Of a stretch of 64,000 nt of DNA, positions 1 through 7,467 are shown piece after piece (the stretch's first letter is position 1; every line of letters starts with the position of its first letter). This stretch comes from Staphylococcus debuckii (GTDB lineage Bacteria; Bacillota; Bacilli; Staphylococcales; Staphylococcaceae): contig NZ_CP033460.1 of the NCBI RefSeq assembly GCF_003718735.1, positions 1,860,001 through 1,924,000 on the forward strand, read 5' to 3'. The notes beneath the pieces are model-generated. The model did not search any database. It was not told where the DNA came from and saw only the letters and a program-made list of their open reading frames with translations. Position numbers and translations under genes: made by a program.

Positions 1-411
1 CAAGACGTTCAATTGTACCTCTGATAATCCACTTACCGTTGCTCCATATTCAACTGAAAATGCTTCTAATTTATTAAATGCTTGATAGAGTGCCATCGCT
101 GCCGTACAACGTGCTGCAGGCTCTCCAGATAACTGGTCTAAAGCAGTTTGAGCTGTCTCAAAATCAGCAAATTCCTTTCCAGAGATTTCTTTTTCAAACC
201 AGGTCTTTAAGCTATGATAAACGGTGTCAATGGTTTCGTTGGCGTACCAATAAGTTTCGAATGCATTACATTCTCCAAAGTAACTATTTCCTTCTTGATT
301 AATGATTTCTATAATTAAAACTTTGCGTGCATGCATTTCAATTTTAGGTGTTTGTATTGGCGTTTTAAAAGGAGCTTGATAAGTATAAAAATTTATCGTT
401 TTAAATTTCAT
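1..411 (-). CDS. menC: o-succinylbenzoate synthase, N-terminal part (cut by window edge)
   Basis: The first 137 codons of a gene that runs off the left edge. The protein starts MKFKTINFYTYQAPFKTPI and continues through an enolase-superfamily N-terminal domain (FGECNAFETYWYANET). MenC dehydrates SHCHC to o-succinylbenzoate in menaquinone synthesis. The ATG at 411 lies only 3 bases after the menE stop and has a GAGGAAT ribosome site inside the end of menE, so the two are co-transcribed and translationally close. The catalytic lysines and metal ligands lie outside the window, so activity cannot be judged. The product call rests on the N-terminal domain and on the menE-menC order usual in staphylococci. 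Confidence 0.85.
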   Translation of the reverse strand, partial: MKFKTINFYTYQAPFKTPIQTPKIEMHARKVLIIEIINQEGNSYFGECNAFETYWYANETIDTVYHSLKTWFEKEISGKEFADFETAQTALDQLSGEPAARCTAAMALYQAFNKLEAFSVEYGATVSGLSEVQLNVL

Positions 412-414
412 CTT

Positions 415-1803
415 TTATTCCTCTATCGGACCGCGCTTCAATTTGCCTGTAGAAGTATAAGGCAGGGTATTCACGCGTTGGTATGTTTTCGGCAACTTAT
501 ATTTCGCGAGTTCTCGACGTAAATATTGCTGGAGATTATCTTCATTAATTTCAGCTTCACTGACATAATACAATTTCGGTACTTGGCCCCATTCTTCATT
601 TGGAACGCCAATGCACATGGCGTCTTCAATTTCAGGATGAGCTTTGGCTGCTGTCTCGATTTCGAATGGATAGATATTTTCTCCCCCGCTGATAATCAAA
701 TCTTTGCGACGATCATAAATCATCACATTACCTTCTATATCAATTTTAGCGATATCTCCTGTTTTGAAATAACCATTTTCAAAGGTGTTCGAGAGGTTTA
801 TTGGATATAAATATCCATCGATGACATTATCGCCTTTTATGAGCAATTCTCCGTGACCTTCATGATTGGGCTCTGTAATTTTGACATCGACGTTCGGACT
901 GGGTTTGCCGACAGTGTCTGGGTTGTATTTGAGCATGGAGGGAGAAGCGGTTAAGAATTGCGAGCATGTTTCAGTCATTCCGAATGAATTATAGATAGGT
1001 AATTGATAGCTCAAGGCTTTATCGATTAAGGTATGTGAAAGCTTAGCTCCGCCCAACAAAATTTTCTCTAAGTAATGCGGTTCATTAAGTCCTTCATCTA
1101 TCAGCCATTTTAAAGTTTGAGGCACAAGTGAAATATGTGTAATAGTTTCCTGTTGTATGATTTCTAAAATTTGCGAAGCATCAAATTTATTGACGATTCT
1201 TACTGAAAAACCTTCTATTATACTGCGTAAAAGGATGCTTAAGCCTGAAATGTGATAGATTGGCAATACTGTTAACCATTTAGTATTTTGATCAAATCCA
1301 AGACTTTCTTTACACCCCATCGCACTAGCTAGATGATTATTAAATGTTTGCGGTACTGCTTTTTGAGGCCCCGTCGTTCCTGAAGTAAACATGATTGAAG
1401 CAATGCGGTCTAATTCTAGAGGTTCTTCATAAGTTTTGGTGCTGCGTTGCGCTTCAATTTCGGACCAGTTAATAATATTAAATCCATTTAATTCTAAGGG
1501 CAAAATAGCCACTATTGTATCTGTTTCTACGGAATTTAATTGTGCAGTTATTTCATTTTCAGTGAGTCTGGTATTAATCATCACTGCTTCTATTCCAGCT
1601 AACCAAGCACCATAAATAATCAATGCTGAGTCAATGCGGTTATCTAAATAAAATGCAATGCGTTTACGTTTCTGTTGATGCAGAACGTATGCATATTGTA
1701 AGGCTGTTTCGTATACATTCGCGTATGTAAGTTGTGTTGTTTTATCTTCTAATGCTATATTTTCCGGTATTTTCTCTGCATTTTGTTTTAACCATAAATC
1801 CAT
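415..1803 (-). CDS. menE: 2-succinylbenzoate-CoA ligase
   Basis: Activates o-succinylbenzoate with ATP and CoA in menaquinone synthesis; cytoplasmic. The 462-residue protein is an ANL-superfamily adenylate-forming enzyme: P-loop [11 protein letters not shown] at about residues 138-148, the adenylate-binding [10 protein letters not shown] near 270, [10 protein letters not shown] with the ribose-binding Asp, the hinge [17 protein letters not shown], and the C-terminal catalytic lysine in STGKLKRG. Length fits the family. The ATG at 1803 follows AAAGGAGGT at good spacing. It is the upstream gene of menE-menC. No promoter was assigned; the preceding 120 bases separate it from the Arg-rich membrane protein on the same strand. 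Confidence 0.93.
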   Translation of the reverse strand: MDLWLKQNAEKIPENIALEDKTTQLTYANVYETALQYAYVLHQQKRKRIAFYLDNRIDSALIIYGAWLAGIEAVMINTRLTENEITAQLNSVETDTIVAILPLELNGFNIINWSEIEAQRSTKTYEEPLELDRIASIMFTSGTTGPQKAVPQTFNNHLASAMGCKESLGFDQNTKWLTVLPIYHISGLSILLRSIIEGFSVRIVNKFDASQILEIIQQETITHISLVPQTLKWLIDEGLNEPHYLEKILLGGAKLSHTLIDKALSYQLPIYNSFGMTETCSQFLTASPSMLKYNPDTVGKPSPNVDVKITEPNHEGHGELLIKGDNVIDGYLYPINLSNTFENGYFKTGDIAKIDIEGNVMIYDRRKDLIISGGENIYPFEIETAAKAHPEIEDAMCIGVPNEEWGQVPKLYYVSEAEINEDNLQQYLRRELAKYKLPKTYQRVNTLPYTSTGKLKRGPIEE

Positions 1804-1925
1804 GGTACCGACCTCCTTTTATCTCTTCTCTTACATTTTAACAAAGAAAGTCATTTCACGAAGAGAATTGGCTTTAAAAAGAAGAAGAGAGCAGAACAAA
1901 ATAATGTCCTACTCCCACTCATATT

Positions 1926-2660
1926 CTAATTCAATAATTCATTTAATTTATCTTTAATACTTTGCAACTTACTGTCGATATCATTTAATAAGCCGTCAAC
2001 TTTAGATTGGTTATCGCCGTTTTGTTGCGCTTGATTGGCTTGTTTCAACTTATCCACTGCATTTTGGTATTGATCCGTCAATTTGTTATCGCCATTATTC
2101 GTTGCTTTGTCTTTTAATTGATTGACTTCATTTTGAGCAGAATCAATTGCATTTTGACTGTTTTGACCGTTTTGGATATTATTTTTTGCATTTTCAATTT
2201 TTTCTTTAATGACTGTTTCTTTTTCTTTAATTATTTCTTTGTAATTATTCGTTACTTTTGGTTGACTTTGTTCTTTAGATTGATCATTTGATTGTTGTGT
2301 CTGCTCTGATTGCTGATTTTGATTTGCAGTTTGGTCATCATTTTTCGGCTGCATCATATTCTTTACGATAAAGATAGCTACTACAATTAATAAAATCACT
2401 ACTATCGCAGCCAACCATTTTTTACCTTTGTTGCTTTTGCGATTTTCCTCTTCTAACATTCGTTCTCTGCGATAATCGCGCTCGTTATAATAACGGCCAT
2501 CTTCATCTGAGCGACGACGGTATTCATCTTCTCTCAAATCTTCAGGACGTCTGTGATAATCTTCATCTCGATAATCATCTTGACGTCTACGATAATCATC
2601 ATCACGGCGGTGTTCTCTGCCCTCGTCATAGTCACGATTATTACGGTCGGATCTTCTCAT
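1926..2660 (-). CDS. Arg/Asp-rich single-pass membrane protein with extracellular coiled coil
   Basis: Not assigned to a named function. Residues 1-75 are a highly charged cytoplasmic tail made of repeated RRxD/RDDDYRRR-type segments. One membrane helix spans about 82-99 (WLAAIVVILLIVVAIFIV). The remaining 140 residues, low-complexity Gln/Asn/Lys followed by heptad-like helices, would lie outside the cell. Start ATG at 2660 with AAGGTGATT upstream. Similar uncharacterised proteins sit next to menE in other staphylococci (from memory). The layout suggests an envelope-associated scaffold or polyanion-binding role, but that is inference. Confidence 0.8.
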   Translation of the reverse strand: MRRSDRNNRDYDEGREHRRDDDYRRRQDDYRDEDYHRRPEDLREDEYRRRSDEDGRYYNERDYRRERMLEEENRKSNKGKKWLAAIVVILLIVVAIFIVKNMMQPKNDDQTANQNQQSEQTQQSNDQSKEQSQPKVTNNYKEIIKEKETVIKEKIENAKNNIQNGQNSQNAIDSAQNEVNQLKDKATNNGDNKLTDQYQNAVDKLKQANQAQQNGDNQSKVDGLLNDIDSKLQSIKDKLNELLN

Positions 2661-2782
2661 GTGTAATCACCTTGTTTCCATTTTTTATTTAGTAAAGTAA
2701 TTGTTAGTTATTACATTAATTATACCATTTCTGAAAAAAATAAACCTCGTAAAAAAGTCTGATGTGTCCTTAATCAACTGCA

Positions 2783-2811
2783 TTGTCATGCAACTTAATT
2801 TGTAGGATAAT
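2783..2811 (+). promoter_or_regulatory. sigma-A type promoter of the 2846 gene
   Basis: TTGTCA at 2783-2788 and GATAAT at 2806-2811 with a 17-base spacer, 35 bases before the TTG start of the following gene. Confidence 0.6.
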
Positions 2812-2845
2812 TAAAAAATAACTTTCGTGAAATGAGGAAATCCAA

Positions 2846-3370
2846 TTGCGTTCTAATCAATCTAAACCGTTTACATATTATTTGAAGTATGTGATAACTT
2901 GTCTTCTCGTCTTTATTATCATTTATTTTCTTTATATTAATTATGGCACAAACTTATTTCAATTAGACGTGCCCAAAAATTCTTCCATGTATTACCTTAT
3001 CCATTTAGATTGGAAAGGTTATGCTAATGCTTATGTTGCAACTTTAACTACTATTATCATTCCATTATTGTTGATAGGCTTGGTTTTATTTTTAATATCA
3101 AGACTTATGAAAGGAAGAATTAAAAAAATCCTTTTGAAAATTTTACCAATTGTAATCTTTTCAGCCTTATTTGCGTTGATTTTCATCCCACTGTTATTTG
3201 TATTGAACGTAACGCATTTTTCATTTATCGCAACTTTCTTATCTTTTTTAGCTTTGTCTAAACCAGCAATGGTAAAAATTTATCACTTCAGCCAAAGAAG
3301 CGTGAGTGAGATCAATCAACCCATTTCAATAGAAGAACTTAAAGAAAAAGAAGCAAACAATCAAAAATAA
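2846..3370 (+). CDS. four-helix membrane protein, function unknown
   Basis: A 174-residue hydrophobic protein with helices at about 13-32, 63-86, 96-120 and 125-138, a short first external segment, and a hydrophilic C-terminus (IEELKEKEANNQK). I recognise no catalytic or transport motif. The start is TTG at 2846 with GAGGAAA 7 bases upstream; no ATG in frame fits better. It is a monocistron: its own promoter lies upstream and a strong hairpin terminator follows directly. Confidence 0.75.
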   Translation: MRSNQSKPFTYYLKYVITCLLVFIIIYFLYINYGTNLFQLDVPKNSSMYYLIHLDWKGYANAYVATLTTIIIPLLLIGLVLFLISRLMKGRIKKILLKILPIVIFSALFALIFIPLLFVLNVTHFSFIATFLSFLALSKPAMVKIYHFSQRSVSEINQPISIEELKEKEANNQK

Positions 3371-3376
3371 AGTAAT

Positions 3377-3418
3377 AAACCACAGTAGCGCCATCTTTCA
3401 AACTACTGTGGTTTTCTT
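3377..3418. terminator. bidirectional terminator
   Basis: Twelve-base stem (AAACCACAGTAG pairs with CTACTGTGGTTT) with a T-run on the plus side and A-run on the other, between the converging membrane protein and MarR genes. Confidence 0.85.
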
Positions 3419-3420
3419 GT

Positions 3421-3888
3421 TTAAAGTACTTGTTTTAATTTTGAGACAGCTTGATAAATTTCAACTAACTCCTCATAACTGAATTGTTCTTTATATCTTT
3501 GATAGACACTATCATAATATCGCTCTATTTCATTTTTATAAAGCTGGCCTTTTTCACTAAGTTTTATGCCGTATGAACGCTTATCTTCTTCATGTCTATA
3601 TCGTTTTATAAATCCTTTAGACTCAAGCTTTACTAACTGTTGACTGATCGCACTTTTAGATATATTCATTATTTTAGCAATTTCACTAGGTTTATATTCA
3701 GGATTTTGAATGATTAAAGTTAAAATAACGTATTGTTGATTATTCAAATCAAAATTTTGATATTTCCTCTCTTCTTTTTCGAAATGAATATATAAATCTT
3801 CGCCTATTTTATTGATTGCTTTGGTCAGCTCTTTGAAGCTCAATGACTCTTTTAAATCTTGATTATTCGTTATACTCGTCTTTTCCAT
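3421..3888 (-). CDS. MarR-family transcriptional regulator
   Basis: A winged-helix regulator: HTH at about residues 65-100 (PSEIAKIMNISKSAISQQLV), then the wing with the MarR signature DKRSYGIKLSEKG, and helical dimerisation ends. I chose ATG at 3888 (155 residues) because AGGAAGTG sits about 9 bases upstream; a GTG four codons earlier has no room for a ribosome site. The gene overlaps the 3' end of the small membrane protein gene by 26 bases, so both form one operon behind the palindrome at 4191-4214. Ligand unknown; auto-repression is inferred from the operator. Confidence 0.88.
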   Translation of the reverse strand: MEKTSITNNQDLKESLSFKELTKAINKIGEDLYIHFEKEERKYQNFDLNNQQYVILTLIIQNPEYKPSEIAKIMNISKSAISQQLVKLESKGFIKRYRHEEDKRSYGIKLSEKGQLYKNEIERYYDSVYQRYKEQFSYEELVEIYQAVSKLKQVL

Positions 3889-4177
3889 TCGCTTTTTCAC
3901 TTCCTTTTTTCTTAAACCAATTTTTAGGATTCAATTTACTTTTATATTTATTCACGGCTTCTTTTCCTAATAATATTATAGCAAGTAACATAGATGATTC
4001 CGCAACAATAATTGTTCCACCTATAATCATCCCTTTTACCTTCAAATCAATTGGTAAAAATGTTGTTAAACCTGCTACCGCATATAATGCAAAACAAGCA
4101 ATTACAGCACCAATTCCTACTTTAAACTTCTTACTTTTATTACCTTTATGCTTAACTTCTGTAAAATTTTCAGACAA
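3863..4177 (-). CDS. small two-helix membrane protein, first gene of MarR operon
   Basis: About 104 residues: charged N-terminus, two membrane helices (VIACFALYAVAGLTTFL and MIIGGTIIVAESSMLLAIIL), then a basic tail (KNWFKKKGSEKANGKDEYNE). Function unknown. I prefer TTG at 4177 as start because GAGGTGA lies 5 bases before it; a GTG at 4186 is in frame but overlaps that ribosome site. It is translationally coupled to the downstream marR. Pairing with a MarR regulator suggests a stress- or compound-induced membrane protein; this is inference. Confidence 0.65.
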   Translation of the reverse strand: MSENFTEVKHKGNKSKKFKVGIGAVIACFALYAVAGLTTFLPIDLKVKGMIIGGTIIVAESSMLLAIILLGKEAVNKYKSKLNPKNWFKKKGSEKANGKDEYNE

Positions 4178-4190
4178 TTTAGTCACCTCG

Positions 4191-4214
4191 TTTAGTTTAG
4201 TTAACTAAACTAAA
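4191..4214. promoter_or_regulatory. 24-bp perfect palindrome, probable MarR operator
   Basis: Each half-site is TTTAGTTTAGTT; the 24 bases equal their own reverse complement. It ends 13 bases before the TTG start of the membrane-protein/marR operon. TTAGTTNNCTAA-like dyads are typical MarR-family sites, so auto-repression by the adjacent regulator is the obvious reading. Confidence 0.8.
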
Positions 4215-4373
4215 TTATATAAGAATCCTTGCTGCTTGTAAAATATTAGGCGCAATAATTTTCTGATTAAAAATGAGCAAATATTTTAAAATTCCTAATA
4301 GACACAACCTTATTTGTTCGAATTTTCTATTATTTATTTTTCTTTAGTAATTATGGAGATAAATTTCTTTTAC

Positions 4374-4474
4374 AAAAGGAGTGGTTATTAATAAAAGCAG
4401 TTACTTCTCAAGGTCATAAAAATATGGAAGTTCGCAAATTCGAAGATCCTAAGATAGAAACATCAACTGATTAG
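4374..4474 (+). pseudogene. remnant of a zinc-dependent alcohol dehydrogenase (N-terminus only)
   Basis: A ribosome site (AAAAGGAG) is still present, followed by a frame from 4391 reading IKAVTSQGHKNMEVRKFEDP then KIETSTD and a TAG stop. This matches the usual start of zinc alcohol dehydrogenases (MKAVT.QG.KN..V..V.DPKI). The start ATG has become ATA, and the gene stops after 27 codons, exactly where a repeat element shared with the fumC 3' region begins (4474). The rest of the enzyme is absent. Confidence 0.7.
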
Positions 4475-4538
4475 ATAGCTAATGTCGGTTCAGAAAAAAG
4501 GAAGTTTGGACAAGATAATGTCCAAGCTTCTTCTTTAG
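4474..4538. repeat. dispersed intergenic element with terminator-like hairpin, copy A
   Basis: About 65 bases closely similar to 34925-34990. Shared parts are GATAGCTA.TG, TTCAGAAAAAA, and the hairpin TTGGACA-AGATAAT-TGTCCAAG inside G/C-richer flanks. The stem differs between copies in paired positions. It begins exactly at the breakpoint of the alcohol dehydrogenase remnant. Confidence 0.7.
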
Positions 4539-4626
4539 TGTGGGCAGAGTTATTTGATTGTTAGGAAGTGTGCGATTTGTAATATGAGGTGCGAGTTGCG
4601 TGGCGAATACGTTCGATGGATAGATA

Positions 4627-4782
4627 TATTGGCCAAGAATTAGGTCAACGTGTCCAATAAATGAATATATTGGACAAGATTACGATCAACGTGTCCAATA
4701 TCCTGATAATCTAGACACTTCTTTAAATCTTGTGTCCAGATTACACCCTTTTCTAGACACTTCTCCAATTCTTGTGTCTAGA
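4627..4782. repeat. array of four ~31-33-nt palindromic repeats in two orientations
   Basis: Units at 4627-4659, 4668-4700, 4710-4740 and 4752-4782. Each has an 8-9-base dyad (ATTGGACA with TGTCCAAT in units 1-2; TCTAGACAC with GTGTCYAGA in units 3-4) round a 13-15-base loop. Loops of units 3-4 resemble the reverse complement of units 1-2 (TCTTGTG against CAAGA). There are 8-11 bases between units. No coding frame is convincing here. Confidence 0.7.
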
Positions 4783-4904
4783 TTACGACCTATTCCAATT
4801 CCTTCACACTTAATAAACGTCAACATCAGCCGAAAACGTGAACTCACTCTATCACTGCATATCCACCATAAATCTCTACAACAATAATGTTTTAATATCC
4901 AATT

Positions 4905-4957
4905 CAAAAAGCACCCTTGCTCTCATGTTACAAACATTGAAAGCAAAGGTGCTTAAA
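4905..4957 (-). terminator. terminator of first tRNA cluster
   Basis: AAGCACCTTTGCT pairs with AGCAAGGGTGCTT on the minus strand and is followed by a T-run, directly after the last tRNA of the cluster (Ser). Confidence 0.85.
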
Positions 4958-4962
4958 TTTAG

Positions 4963-5051
4963 CGGAAGGTGAGGGATTCGAACCCTCGAGACGCTTGTGG
5001 CGCCTACACACTTTCCAGGCGTGCTCCTTCGGCCAGCTCGGACAACCTTCC
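4963..5051 (-). tRNA. tRNA-Ser(GGA)
   Basis: 89 nt with long variable arm; acceptor GGAAGGT/ACCTTCC, anticodon GGA, discriminator G; CCA not encoded. Last of eight tRNAs. Confidence 0.95.
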
Positions 5052-5109
5052 ATACACAATATATGTAATTAAATAAAAAATCAGAAACGATACTTCGTTT
5101 CTGATTGAA

Positions 5110-5181
5110 TGACTCCTACGGGACTCGAACCCGTGTTACCGCCGTGAAAGGGCGGTGTCTTAACCGCTTGACCAAGGAGCC
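5110..5181 (-). tRNA. tRNA-Glu(TTC)
   Basis: 72 nt; acceptor GGCTCCT/AGGAGTC, anticodon loop CTTTCAC, discriminator A; CCA not encoded. Confidence 0.95.
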
Positions 5182-5182
5182 G

Positions 5183-5257
5183 TGGCTCCACAGGTAGGAC
5201 TCGAACCTACGACTGATCGGTTAACAGCCGATAGCTCTACCACTGAGCTACTGTGGA
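5183..5257 (-). tRNA. tRNA-Asn(GTT)
   Basis: 75 nt; acceptor TCCACAG/CTGTGGA, anticodon GTT, discriminator G, CCA encoded. Confidence 0.95.
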
Positions 5258-5269
5258 ATAATCAAATAA

Positions 5270-5343
5270 TGGAGCGGGTGATGGGAATCGAACCCACAAC
5301 ATCAGCTTGGAAGGCTGAGGTTTTGCCATTAAACTACACCCGC
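5270..5343 (-). tRNA. tRNA-Gly(TCC), canonical
   Basis: 74 nt; acceptor GCGGGTG/CACCCGC, anticodon TCC, normal D-loop and GTTCGATTC T-arm, CCA encoded. It is the translation-type Gly(TCC), in contrast to the four unusual copies at 44.2-44.6 kb. Confidence 0.95.
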
Positions 5344-5354
5344 ATTAACGATTA

Positions 5355-5431
5355 TGGGGCGGTTGATGGGAATCGAACCCACGAATGTCGGAACCACAAT
5401 CCGATGTGTTAACCACTTCACCACAACCGCC
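5355..5431 (-). tRNA. tRNA-His(GTG)
   Basis: 77 nt including the encoded extra G(-1) opposite C73; anticodon GTG; CCA encoded. Confidence 0.95.
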
Positions 5432-5449
5432 AGACAAAGTTTAAAAGAA

Positions 5450-5522
5450 TGGTTCAGGACAGAGTCGAACTGCCGACACATGGAGCTTCAATCCATTGCT
5501 CTACCAACTGAGCTACTGAACC
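5450..5522 (-). tRNA. tRNA-Phe(GAA)
   Basis: 73 nt; acceptor GGTTCAG/CTGAACC, anticodon GAA; CCA not encoded. A second, near-identical copy lies at 45077-45152. Confidence 0.95.
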
Positions 5523-5534
5523 GTATTATTAAAA

Positions 5535-5610
5535 TGGCGGTCTCGACGGGAATCGAACCCGCGATCTCCTGCGTGACAGGCAGGCGTGTTAACCGCTACA
5601 CTACGAGACC
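5535..5610 (-). tRNA. tRNA-Asp(GTC)
   Basis: 76 nt; acceptor GGTCTCG/CGAGACC, anticodon GTC, CCA encoded. Second copy at 45170-45245. Confidence 0.95.
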
Positions 5611-5625
5611 TAAGAAAAATATGTA

Positions 5626-5699
<74 letters not shown>

Positions 5700-5731
5700 A
5701 TAATAATATTAGTAAATTTGACTACCTATTT

Positions 5732-5761
5732 AATATATCATACATTGTTAAGTAATGTCAA
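5732..5761 (-). promoter_or_regulatory. promoter of first tRNA cluster
   Basis: Minus strand TTGACA (5761-5756) and TATATT (5737-5732), spacer 18, 33 bases before the fMet gene. Confidence 0.7.
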
Positions 5762-6023
5762 ATCTTTTTAACAAAATGTGAACTTTGTTTCGTTGGTTTG
5801 AAACTTGTTAATCTCTTTTTTCAAGACAATAACTAGTATATTAACTTTCCCTTCTTGCGTCAAGCACATTCTAAAAGAAATTAGTGTAATAAATATATAA
5901 TTACTATAAATCTTTATTTTTAGTGAGCAAATGACAATAAATTAAGCCGTTTTTCGTCTGTAATTCATTTAAAAAACATTATCATTTTAATTTTACATCA
6001 ACAATTTACTTACTAAATTAAAG
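5762..6023. other. gene-free AT-rich spacer
   Basis: Between the tRNA promoter and the methyltransferase terminator. I see no reading frame with a ribosome site and no repeat; only AT-rich sequence. Confidence 0.6.
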
Positions 6024-6062
6024 AAAGGGATTGAAACATCGTCAATAATGTTCCCTTCCCTT
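6024..6062 (-). terminator. probable terminator of methyltransferase gene
   Basis: Imperfect stem AAGGGAAGGGAACAT / ATGTTTCAATCCCTT on the minus strand with a large internal mismatch, followed by TCTTTAA. Weaker than the other terminators here. Confidence 0.5.
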
Positions 6063-6084
6063 ACGAATTAATATGATTCATTTT

Positions 6085-6708
6085 TTATTTTGAAATTGTA
6101 GCTAACCATGCAAATTTATTTTTTTGTACCATATCTAAATTGAGATTTAAATCTTTTACTATAGCTTTCAAATCCTCAATGTACGTATAATATTCTGTTT
6201 GTAAATCCTCAGTTAAATTGAAGTATTCTTTGTTGTTATAATAATTAATTAAATCTTGCTTATATTTCTCACTTTCAAACATTGTATCTAGAATTAACAA
6301 CTTTCCATCTGCTGTTAAAGCATTCATCATATTTTGGATTGCTCCTGCCTTTTCTTCAGGTTTCACATGATGAAATGCGAATGAAGTTACAATATAGTTA
6401 AACGATTCATCAAATGGTATGTCGAAGAAATGACCATACTGCACATTTAAATGCTTAGTTTCATTGGCAACTGCGCGCATATCCTCAGACGGATCAATCG
6501 CTGATACCTCATTGCCTTTATCTTTCAGCATCAAAGTCAGATTTCCAGTACCTGCCCCGATTTCAAGTACTTTGCCTTCTGCTGTGCTTGCCAATTCATT
6601 CAACATTTCTGAATAATTGATAAAAACATCTCTGTATTCTTCGTTCTCTCCACTTACAGTAGCATCATATTCTGGTGCCCACTTCTTAAATATATCCATA
6701 AATTCCAT
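6085..6708 (-). CDS. class I SAM-dependent methyltransferase
   Basis: A 207-residue Rossmann-fold methyltransferase: N-terminal FKKWAPEYDATV typical of the YrrT/UbiE-like group, motif I EIGAGTGNLT, the acidic post-motif II SAIDPSEDM, and FAFHHVKPEEK as motif IV. The substrate cannot be read from the sequence. I use ATG at 6708 (GAGGTG about 10 bases upstream) rather than the TTG six codons earlier; ATG at 6699 (MDIFKKW) is also possible. It stands alone between the tRNA cluster and the NAD locus. Confidence 0.85.
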   Translation of the reverse strand: MEFMDIFKKWAPEYDATVSGENEEYRDVFINYSEMLNELASTAEGKVLEIGAGTGNLTLMLKDKGNEVSAIDPSEDMRAVANETKHLNVQYGHFFDIPFDESFNYIVTSFAFHHVKPEEKAGAIQNMMNALTADGKLLILDTMFESEKYKQDLINYYNNKEYFNLTEDLQTEYYTYIEDLKAIVKDLNLNLDMVQKNKFAWLATISK

Positions 6709-6871
6709 TTCCCGATAACACCTCAATTCCGAGTATTTCGATATATATTATATATCATTAGTATTTCGAAAACAAAGTAAATTACTTACAATATAAAAGT
6801 TTTAATACTCTGAATTTAAATGCAATTCAGTTATTTTATTGCGAACATAAGTATACCAAACTATAAATAAA

Positions 6872-6913
6872 CACCCCTAAAGTTGAATTTTCCAGGTTCA
6901 ACATTAGGGGGTG
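6872..6913. terminator. terminator downstream of niaR
   Basis: CACCCCTAA...TTAGGGGGTG stem extended by AGTTGAA/TTCAAC, 9-base loop; T-rich on the minus-strand side. Confidence 0.75.
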
Positions 6914-6930
6914 CAGTACACAGTCACTTA

Positions 6931-7467
6931 TTATTTAGTTGGTTCTTCTGTCCCTACAATAAATCCTTGCTTTTCTAAATCTTCAACTGCATTTTCAAGA
7001 ATTTTTTCAGTATCAGCAGAAAGTGTATGCAGATGAATTCCATCTGTCAACTGCGCTAACATCGTTCCTTTAAATTTCGTCATTTCTTCAATAAATACTT
7101 GGATATCTTCATGTGTTTCTATCATGAGTTCAGCCCGGATGTTGCCGTATACTGGATGCTCCACTGATACGTCATCAATCATAGCGCCGTTTTCAACTAT
7201 CAAAGAAAGTTCCGCTTCCATCTCATCAAAATCATGTTGACACATCACTAATCGTTTATGTGTCTTCCCTTGTGGTTCAATATTTAAAAAGTATCCTTTA
7301 CTCGTTGACTTAATTGCATAATCTCTCGTTTTCAAGTGTGAAATATCTTTCACGATAATTTGACGAGAGACTCCGAATCGTTGACTCAATTCGGACCCTT
7401 TAATCGGTTCATTTGTCATTTTAAGCAGTTCAACAATTTCTGCTCTTCTTTCATCAGCTTGGCTCAT
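6931..7467 (-). CDS. niaR: NiaR-type NAD biosynthesis repressor (HTH + 3H domain)
   Basis: 178 residues: an N-terminal HTH (GSELSQRFGVSRQIIVKDIS, residues ~22-42) and a C-terminal 3H domain with its conserved histidines (MCQHDFDEM, SVEHPVYGN, DGIHLHTL). B. subtilis YrxA/NiaR of this design binds nicotinic acid and represses nadBCA and nifS. Here the gene overlaps the 3' end of nifS by 14 bases and sits beside divergent nadBCA, which fits that role exactly. Start ATG at 7467; the ribosome site (AAGGGGTGG) lies within nifS. Confidence 0.92.
   Translation of the reverse strand: MSQADERRAEIVELLKMTNEPIKGSELSQRFGVSRQIIVKDISHLKTRDYAIKSTSKGYFLNIEPQGKTHKRLVMCQHDFDEMEAELSLIVENGAMIDDVSVEHPVYGNIRAELMIETHEDIQVFIEEMTKFKGTMLAQLTDGIHLHTLSADTEKILENAVEDLEKQGFIVGTEEPTK

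Noticed and set aside
4686..4907. 73-codon minus-strand frame over the palindromic repeats
   Set aside because: Its codons simply follow the repeat units, there is no ribosome site, and composition is unlike neighbours.
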